A stretch of 32,586 nucleotides of DNA, taken from positions 1 to 32,586 of the forward strand of contig JAJYHR010000113.1 of assembly GCA_021784675.1 (NCBI GenBank), given 5' to 3'. A program made the translations under genes and the position numbers. The notes beneath the pieces were generated by a model. That model had not been told where the DNA came from, searched no databases, and saw nothing but the letters and a program-made list of their open reading frames with translations. Below, piece by piece: positions 26,957 to 32,586 of the stretch. How positions within the stretch are numbered: the stretch's first letter is position 1; each line of letters opens with the position of its first letter. This DNA is from Actinomycetes bacterium (lineage in GTDB: Bacteria > Actinomycetota > Acidimicrobiia > Acidimicrobiales > Acidimicrobiaceae).

Positions 26957-28159
26957 CTAGCCGTTGACTGCGCCATCTGGCACTCGTAGCCAGGCGATCG
27001 GTTGGCCGACGGTTACGCGCTCTCCGGCCACGGCGATCATGCCCTGGAGGCTGCCGGCGAACGCCGACCGGACTGGAGTCGCCGAGACCGTGCCGATCTC
27101 CTCTCCCACCTTGATGAGGGCGCCCTCCCTGGCAATCTCGGGATTGGGAGTAAAGACGCCCGAGGTGGGCGCGACGATGAGTCTCTCGCTGCCGTAGAGG
27201 CGCTCTCCGTGATGGGAGGTGGCCCACTCGCTGAGAGGTCCGTGAGAGGTGACGGTCCCGAGCAGGGTCTCCAGATCCTGCGGCGTGGACACGGATATCG
27301 ACGCCAGGTCGGGTGCGGACCGGCGGTTTAGGTTGGTGAGAACCCCTCCGGGGCCGACCTCGACCAGAAGGCGAGGCTGAAGCTCGCGCAGGTGGCGGAC
27401 GGTGCTGTCCCACTGGACTGGGTTGGTCAGCTGCTTGGCGAGGAGGCCTGCCCACTCCGATGCCTGCCAGTGCTCAGCGGCGTCGACGTTGGCGATCACG
27501 GGAATTTCGAGGTCGTATAGCCGAGTGGAGCTGATCGCCTTCTCCAGCCGCTGCCGGGCGGTGATCATGTACGGAGAGTGAAAGGCCCCGCCGACCTTGA
27601 GCCGGGTGGTGCGCTTGATGCCGTACGCCCTGCCGTTGGTCTCGATCTCGGCTACCGCCTCCAGGGTTCCGGAGAGCACGATCTGCGTCTCCGAGTTGTG
27701 GTTCGCTATCCAGAGGTCGCCGTTGAAGCTCTCGCAGATCGCTTTGGCCTGCTCGATCCCCATTCCCAGCAGCGCGATCATTGCACCCGGCGTGCTCTCG
27801 GCGGCAAATGCCATCGCCTCGCCGCGCTCCTGAACGAGGAGAAGGGCCGATTCGAAGCTGATGCCGCCCGCGGCGACCAGCGCCGCATACTCGCCCAGGG
27901 AGTGTCCGGCGCAGATCTGTGGAGCGACTCCGACGCGTTCAATGGCATCGAGCACGATCATCGACATCAAAAAGGTCGAGACCTGCGTGTTCCTAGTCAT
28001 CTGCAGCTCATCCTGGCTGGCTTCGGTGAGCAGCCAGATCATATCGCGGTCGATGATGTTGCTCGCCTCCTCGGCGAGCTCGAAGGAGGGGTGATCGAAC
28101 CAGGGGGTCCCCATCCCAGACTGCTGGGATCCCTGGCCCGGGAAGAGGAAGCCGATCAC
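26957..28159 (-). CDS. fabD: malonyl-CoA:ACP transacylase with C-terminal biotinyl/lipoyl-like domain
   Basis: IGFLFPGQGSQQSGMG, GHSLGEYAALVAAGG, VQERGEAM, GAFHSPYM. About 90-100 extra C-terminal residues including IVAPTSGVFTPNPEIAREGALIKVGEEIGTV...GMIAVAGERVTVGQPIAWLRV. GTG start. Confidence 0.9.
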   Translation of the reverse strand: MIGFLFPGQGSQQSGMGTPWFDHPSFELAEEASNIIDRDMIWLLTEASQDELQMTRNTQVSTFLMSMIVLDAIERVGVAPQICAGHSLGEYAALVAAGGISFESALLLVQERGEAMAFAAESTPGAMIALLGMGIEQAKAICESFNGDLWIANHNSETQIVLSGTLEAVAEIETNGRAYGIKRTTRLKVGGAFHSPYMITARQRLEKAISSTRLYDLEIPVIANVDAAEHWQASEWAGLLAKQLTNPVQWDSTVRHLRELQPRLLVEVGPGGVLTNLNRRSAPDLASISVSTPQDLETLLGTVTSHGPLSEWATSHHGERLYGSERLIVAPTSGVFTPNPEIAREGALIKVGEEIGTVSATPVRSAFAGSLQGMIAVAGERVTVGQPIAWLRVPDGAVNG

Positions 28160-28308
28160 CTGCCCACCCCAAGCCCAGCAGAGCGCCCCGTCTCGCGAAG
28201 GGCGTCGGGCTCCCCCACCTGCACGGTTGGCAATGGGGTTGTGTTGGCTGGTCCAGCTACCGCGTGGGTCACGGCCGCTGGCGCGGTGGGCAAACGGTTG
28301 CCAGGCAC
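28156..28308 (-). CDS. candidate 50-aa small protein, translationally coupled to fabD
   Basis: Below the ORF-track cutoff. GTG at 28308: VPGNRLPTAPAAVTHAVAGPANTTPLPTVQVGEPDALRETGRSAGLGVGR*; SD AAGGAGAGGAG upstream; TGA overlaps the fabD GTG (GTGA). Confidence 0.4.
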   Translation of the reverse strand: MPGNRLPTAPAAVTHAVAGPANTTPLPTVQVGEPDALRETGRSAGLGVGR

Positions 28309-28359
28309 GTCCGCTCCTCTCCTTGCCTTAGTGTCCGCTTCGAAAGCTGTTCCGAGGCA

Positions 28360-28376
28360 GGTTCGGCGCCCGAACC
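28360..28376. promoter_or_regulatory. 17-bp palindrome upstream of the fab operon (candidate operator)
   Basis: GGTTCGG-CGC-CCGAACC, perfect 7-bp arms, 3-nt centre. Confidence 0.4.
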
Positions 28377-28466
28377 GGCCTCAGTCTGATAACTACCTTG
28401 ATTAGAGGTCGCTTGGACCGTTTTGGTTACCGGAGATTTAGGGCCGGCAGTTAGGCTGGCGTCGCT

Positions 28467-28549
28467 GCCCGGGTGGTGGAATGGTAGACACGGAGGCCTC
28501 AAAAGCCTTTGCTCGCAAGGGCGTGCGGGTTCGAGTCCCGCCCCGGGTA
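28467..28549 (+). tRNA. tRNA-Leu (CAA anticodon)
   Basis: GCCCGGG acceptor, D-arm GTGGAATGGTAGACAC, anticodon stem GAGGC-CTCAAAA-GCCTT (anticodon CAA), long class II variable arm, T-arm GCGGGTTCGAGTCCCGC, 3' CCCGGGTA; no encoded CCA. Confidence 0.92.
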
Positions 28550-28613
28550 CTGGCGCATAGACCCGCGCCGTTTCTCAACCTTAACCGGCTGCAGGTTCCA
28601 CTTCGTGAGCTAC

Positions 28614-29285
28614 CTAGGAGCGCTGCAGGAATGGGTTTTCCGCCCGCTCCCTACCGATGGTGGTGGTGGGGCCGTGCCCGGGAAGAACAGCGAGCTCGTC
28701 GGGGAGTGGAAGGATCTTCTCCACCATCGAGCGCATCAGGCTCTCCATCGATCCTCCCGGGAGGTCGACCCGTCCGATCGATCCCGAAAAAAGATGGTCG
28801 CCGGTGAATAGGACCTCTTCGCCTTGGGCTGCCACGCGCAGGCAGACCGATCCTGGCGTGTGCCCCGGGGTGTGGATCACGGTGATGGCTAGCCCGGCCC
28901 CCTTGATCACGTCGCCGTCGCCCAGATCCACCAAGAGCTCTGGAGGACGGAGATCGAGCCCCGTCTCCGCAAGGGCGGCGCCGAGCAGCGATGAGGAGCC
29001 GACAGGATCGGTGAAGTAGCTGTGGTCGTGCGGGTGACGGTGGACCGGGACCGGGGACGAGCCCACCGGCGACGCCTTTGCTGCCACTGTCGGGATTCCA
29101 CCGGTGTGGTCGATGTGACCGTGGGTCGCAACGATGGCCACAATCCTCAAGCCGGCGTCCGCTGCCGCTCTCAAGATGACATCTGGTTCAGGCGGGCAGT
29201 CGATGACGATGCACTCGCGATCGTCGGCCGAAACCATCCAGGAGTTCGTGCTTGCCAGCCAGAGCGGCGTTCCGACGATCTTCAC
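28614..29285 (-). CDS. MBL-fold metallo-hydrolase (glyoxalase II-like)
   Basis: 223 aa; ATHGHIDHTGG (HxHxDH), IHTPGHTPGSVCL, FTGDHLFSGSIGRVDLPGGS, VLPGHGPTTTIGRERAENPFL. GTG start with AGGAGG. Confidence 0.92.
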   Translation of the reverse strand: MKIVGTPLWLASTNSWMVSADDRECIVIDCPPEPDVILRAAADAGLRIVAIVATHGHIDHTGGIPTVAAKASPVGSSPVPVHRHPHDHSYFTDPVGSSSLLGAALAETGLDLRPPELLVDLGDGDVIKGAGLAITVIHTPGHTPGSVCLRVAAQGEEVLFTGDHLFSGSIGRVDLPGGSMESLMRSMVEKILPLPDELAVLPGHGPTTTIGRERAENPFLQRS

Positions 29286-29435
29286 TGCGTTCCTCCTCGC
29301 CGCGCTCGGGCCAGCGGGCTCGAATGGGGTTTTTCACAAAGCCGGCGCTGTGGCCTTGCGAACGCCACCACGCGTCCTAAACGCTAGTGTGGTCAACGCC
29401 ACGTTAGGTTCATTTCCGAAGCACCAGGGAGTCCG

Positions 29436-30047
29436 ATGGCGGTGAGGGTCGTTATAGCGGAGGATGAGGCTATCATCCGACGCGATCTCAGAGAGATGCT
29501 CGAGCAGGAGGGTTACGAGGTCGTGGCCGACCTTGGCCGCGGCGACGAAGCTCTTCAGGCGATCAAGACCCTGCGCCCAGAGGTTGCGATCCTCGACGTA
29601 AAGATGCCGGGAATGGACGGGATCGCGGTTGCCGACGAGGTCGGAAAGAGCCAGATTTGCGCCGTGATCGTCCTAACGGCGTTCTCGCAGCGAGCCCTGG
29701 TCGATCAGGCGCGCGATGCTGGCGTGATGGCCTACCTGATCAAGCCGTTCCACGCCGCCGACCTGGTCCCCGCTATCGAGCTGGCTCTTGCCCGCTATGA
29801 CGAGCGCGTGGTGGTGGAGGCGGAGCTTTCCCGAGTGCAGGACGAGGCGAAGAGGCTAGAGGAGAGGCTGGCGACTCGCGTCTTGCTTGACCGCGCGAAG
29901 ACCCGGTTGATTGAGGAGTACCACATGTCGGAGCCGAACGCCTTCCGCTTTCTGCAAAAGAGCGCGATGGATAGCCGGTCGCGGGTACGGGATATCGCCG
30001 AACGGGTTCTGAATGGCGAGATCGCTCCCGCCAAAGCCGAGTCGTAG
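29436..30047 (+). CDS. pdtaR: ANTAR-domain response regulator (PdtaR-like)
   Basis: VVIAEDEAIIRRDLREML, VAILDVKMPGMDG, LTAFSQ, YLIKPF, C-terminal ANTAR-type DRAKTRLIEEYHMSEPNAFRFLQKSAMDSRSRVRDIAERVL; adjacent to polA. Confidence 0.88.
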   Translation: MAVRVVIAEDEAIIRRDLREMLEQEGYEVVADLGRGDEALQAIKTLRPEVAILDVKMPGMDGIAVADEVGKSQICAVIVLTAFSQRALVDQARDAGVMAYLIKPFHAADLVPAIELALARYDERVVVEAELSRVQDEAKRLEERLATRVLLDRAKTRLIEEYHMSEPNAFRFLQKSAMDSRSRVRDIAERVLNGEIAPAKAES

Positions 30048-32586
30048 CGGCGAACCCCAGGCGGGCGGGCTGCTGCTCCTAGACGGGTACTCGCTGCTGT
30101 TTCGCGCGTTCTTCGCTCTACAGCACCTCACCAACCGGCTTGGCGACCCCACCAACGCGCTCTTTGGCTTCTTTCGAATGGTGGCTGCTGTTTACGCAGA
30201 GACGCAGCCGTCGCACATGGCGGTCGCACTGGATCACCCCGGCCCCACCTTCCGGGATCAACTTTTCGATGGTTACAAGGGAACGCGCAAAGAGACGCCA
30301 ACCGAGCTGAGGGAGCAGCTTGAGGCGGTCCGAGGGCTGCTGGACGCGGTTCAGATCGGCTGGATCGACCAGGAGGGTCTCGAGGCGGACGATCTCATAG
30401 CCACCCTAGCGACCCGTGCCCGCGCGGATGGGATCTGCAGCCTGGTGGTGACGGGCGATCGGGATGGGCTCCAGCTGGTCGAGGATCCTTGGGTGACCAT
30501 CCTGCTTACGCGCAAGGGAGTCTCGGATCTTGCCTGGATGGACGAGGCTGGCGTCGAGGAGCGCTACGGGGTGGCAGCGTCCCAGTATGCGGACCTTGCG
30601 GTGCTTCGTGGGGACAAGTCCGACAACCTCCCCGGCGTTCCGGGGATCGGGGAGAAGACCGGGGCTGCGCTCATCAGGGAGTACGGTTCCTTGGAGGGTG
30701 TTCTTGCCAACCTAGGGTCGCTTCCTCCGCGGCCCCGGGAGGCGATCTCGGAGCGTACGGAGGAGTTGCGGCTTGCCAAGCGGTTGACCGAGCTCCGGAG
30801 GGATGCCGAGATCGGAGTCGATCTTGATTACTTCAGGGTGGGGCCGTGGGATGCAGCCGGGGCGGAGCGGGTCTTTGTGGGGACCTACGACCTCCGCTCC
30901 CCGTTCAACGCCCTCAAAAGCGCCTTTGGGGCTCGGAAAGACATGTCCAGGGAGGCGGGGCCGTCGCATTCGGATCGGGCGCCAGTAAAGCGCCTGGCGA
31001 TTGCGCAGCTGGTCGACGTGCTCGATTATCCCGGCAGCCTGTACGTTGCCGCCAGCTACGAGGGCTCACCCGGTAGGAGTGTGTTGAGTCGGATTGCGAT
31101 CGGTAGCGAGCAGGGCTGGTGCCCGGCGGATCCGGCCGAGATCGGCGCGGCGGCCGAACGCTTTGCGGCTCACGAGCTGGTCGGTCTCGATCTGAAATCT
31201 CTGATCCGCTCGCTGGCGCTCTTTCACGGCGTAGAGCTGCCGGCGCAACGCTTTGTGGATTTGGGGGTGCTTGCCTACCTTGTCGACCCGGAACTGGGTC
31301 GGGATACGCTGGCGGGACTGGTCTCCTCTCTGATCGGAAGCACGGATGCTTCGCCGCCGGGCGGGGAGAGTGCCCAGGGCCTGTTCGACTCTTCTGCTGA
31401 TGGCAGTGAGGTCGAGCAGCTCCAACAGCTGATCGAGCTGAAGGCGGAGCTCGCGGGAAGGCTGGCCGAGAGTGGGATGGAAGAGCTGGCCTGGAGGGTG
31501 GAGGTGCCCCTTCTCGAAGTGCTCGCGGAGATGGAGATCGCCGGGGTAAAGGTAGACGCTTTGCGGCTTGACGAGATCGGGGCCGAGCTTTCGAGCGAGG
31601 CAGCGGTTGCGGAGCGCCAGCTCTACTCGCTTGCGGGGGAGCAGTTCAACCCCAACTCGCCGAAGCAACTCGCAGAGGTGCTTTTCAACCGGCTCGGGCT
31701 GACTGGGACCAAGAAGACCAAGAGCGGATACTCCACAGACGCGTCGGTGCTCGAAGCGCTCAGGGATGCGCACCCGCTGGTTCCGGTTCTCCTCCGCTAC
31801 CGGGAGCTGGAGAAGCTGCGCAACACCTTCTTCGAAGGTTTGAGATCGGAGATCGGGCTGGATGGACGGATCCACGCTAGCTATAACCAGACGGTCGCGC
31901 GGACCGGGAGGATCTCGTCGGAACGGCCAAACCTTCAGAACATCCCGGTGCGCTCGGAGGAGGGCCGGCAGTTCCGCGAGGTGTTCGTAGCACCCGAGGG
32001 GAGTCTGCTGGTCTCGGCGGATTACTCACAGATCGAGCTCAGAGTGCTCGCCCACCTGAGCGGTGACGAGTCACTCTCGGCTGCCCTCAGGTCGGACGAG
32101 GACGTCCACAGGCTGGTCGCCGCGCGGGTATTCGGGGTCGCACCACCGGAGGTGAGCTACGAGCAGCGCTCGGTGGCAAAGATGGTTGCCTATGGGCTCT
32201 CTTACGGTATGGAGGCCTACGGCTTGTCGCAGCGCCTTGCGGTGCCACCCGCCGAGGCGGAGGCGATCCTTGACGCTTTCTTCACCGCCTTCCCCGGTTT
32301 GCGGAGCTACCGGAGCACCGCTGTCGAGGAGGCTCGGCGGCTCGGATACACGGCTACCTTGCTGGGGCGGCGACGCTATATCCCCGAGTTGAGCTCCTCC
32401 AACAGATCGCTGCGGCTGAGCGCGGAACGGCAAGCCATGAACGCCGGAACCCAGGGTCTTGCCGCCGACATCTTCAAGATCGCCCTAGTCGAGATGGGGC
32501 GGAGGTTGAAGCCACTTTCCGCTCTTCTGGTCCTCCAGGTCCATGACGAGGTAGTGGTGGAGACCCCCACCGAGCGGGTGGAGGAG
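30013..32586 (+). CDS. polA: DNA polymerase I (3' end beyond the window)
   Basis: Open frame from ATG 30013 to the window end (858 codons), absent from the ORF list because no stop is reached. 5' nuclease motifs (LLLLDGYSLLFRAFFAL, EADDLIATLA, VTGDRDGLQLV, GDKSDNLPGVPGIGEKT), Pol motifs A (DYSQIELRVLAHLSGD), B (RSVAKMVAYGLSYGM), C (VLQVHDEVVVE). Confidence 0.95.
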   Translation, partial: MARSLPPKPSRSGEPQAGGLLLLDGYSLLFRAFFALQHLTNRLGDPTNALFGFFRMVAAVYAETQPSHMAVALDHPGPTFRDQLFDGYKGTRKETPTELREQLEAVRGLLDAVQIGWIDQEGLEADDLIATLATRARADGICSLVVTGDRDGLQLVEDPWVTILLTRKGVSDLAWMDEAGVEERYGVAASQYADLAVLRGDKSDNLPGVPGIGEKTGAALIREYGSLEGVLANLGSLPPRPREAISERTEELRLAKRLTELRRDAEIGVDLDYFRVGPWDAAGAERVFVGTYDLRSPFNALKSAFGARKDMSREAGPSHSDRAPVKRLAIAQLVDVLDYPGSLYVAASYEGSPGRSVLSRIAIGSEQGWCPADPAEIGAAAERFAAHELVGLDLKSLIRSLALFHGVELPAQRFVDLGVLAYLVDPELGRDTLAGLVSSLIGSTDASPPGGESAQGLFDSSADGSEVEQLQQLIELKAELAGRLAESGMEELAWRVEVPLLEVLAEMEIAGVKVDALRLDEIGAELSSEAAVAERQLYSLAGEQFNPNSPKQLAEVLFNRLGLTGTKKTKSGYSTDASVLEALRDAHPLVPVLLRYRELEKLRNTFFEGLRSEIGLDGRIHASYNQTVARTGRISSERPNLQNIPVRSEEGRQFREVFVAPEGSLLVSADYSQIELRVLAHLSGDESLSAALRSDEDVHRLVAARVFGVAPPEVSYEQRSVAKMVAYGLSYGMEAYGLSQRLAVPPAEAEAILDAFFTAFPGLRSYRSTAVEEARRLGYTATLLGRRRYIPELSSSNRSLRLSAERQAMNAGTQGLAADIFKIALVEMGRRLKPLSALLVLQVHDEVVVETPTERVEE

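Noticed and set aside
28360-28376. LexA/SOS box
   Set aside because: Actinobacterial LexA sites have GAAC-N4-GTTC polarity; this palindrome has GTTC...GAAC with a 7-nt centre.
27578-28405. 275-aa + strand ORF antisense to fabD
   Set aside because: Covers fabD and its upstream region; no motif; fabD is strongly supported.
28269-28502. 77-aa minus-strand ORF between fabD and the tRNA
   Set aside because: Runs through the tRNA-Leu gene and is out of frame with the SD-supported 50-aa ORF.
1-32586. CRISPR arrays, transposons, prophage or defence islands
   Set aside because: No regularly spaced repeats, transposase, integrase, phage structural or defence motifs were seen on either strand.

Overview
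High-GC actinobacterial-type chromosomal segment, by gene content and order possibly Acidimicrobiia-like (inference only). It is mostly dense housekeeping metabolism. The + strand carries an alpha/beta hydrolase, pgi, tal, a divergent DUF4268-like protein, then the tightly overlapping chain hisD-hisC-hisB-hisH-hisA-hisF-(GroES-like)-hisI-trpE. A minus-strand block (MFS transporter, OmpR-type response regulator, histidine kinase, YgfZ) follows, then trpC-trpF-trpB-trpA-gnd (+). Next come an ABC1/UbiB kinase (-) and a type II fatty-acid synthesis operon (-; fabD-fabH-fabG-acpP-fabF). The window ends with tRNA-Leu(CAA), an MBL-fold hydrolase (-), an ANTAR response regulator (PdtaR-like) and polA, which is cut by the window end. 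I see no CRISPR array, transposon, prophage or obvious defence island. The observations most worth following up are small. They are: (i) a 10-codon leader ORF ending in Trp-stop whose UAG overlaps the trpC GTG start; (ii) an unlisted 50-aa ORF with a strong SD, GTGA-coupled to fabD; (iii) a lysine-less biotinyl/lipoyl-like domain fused to FabD; (iv) four tandem stem-loops just upstream of acpP; (v) a solo GroES-like gene inside the his operon; (vi) a DUF4268/PD-(D/E)XK-like protein that appears to have lost its catalytic motif; (vii) a PolA with Tyr at the ddNTP-selectivity position and a degenerate proofreading domain. All family calls come from motif recognition by eye; no searches were run.
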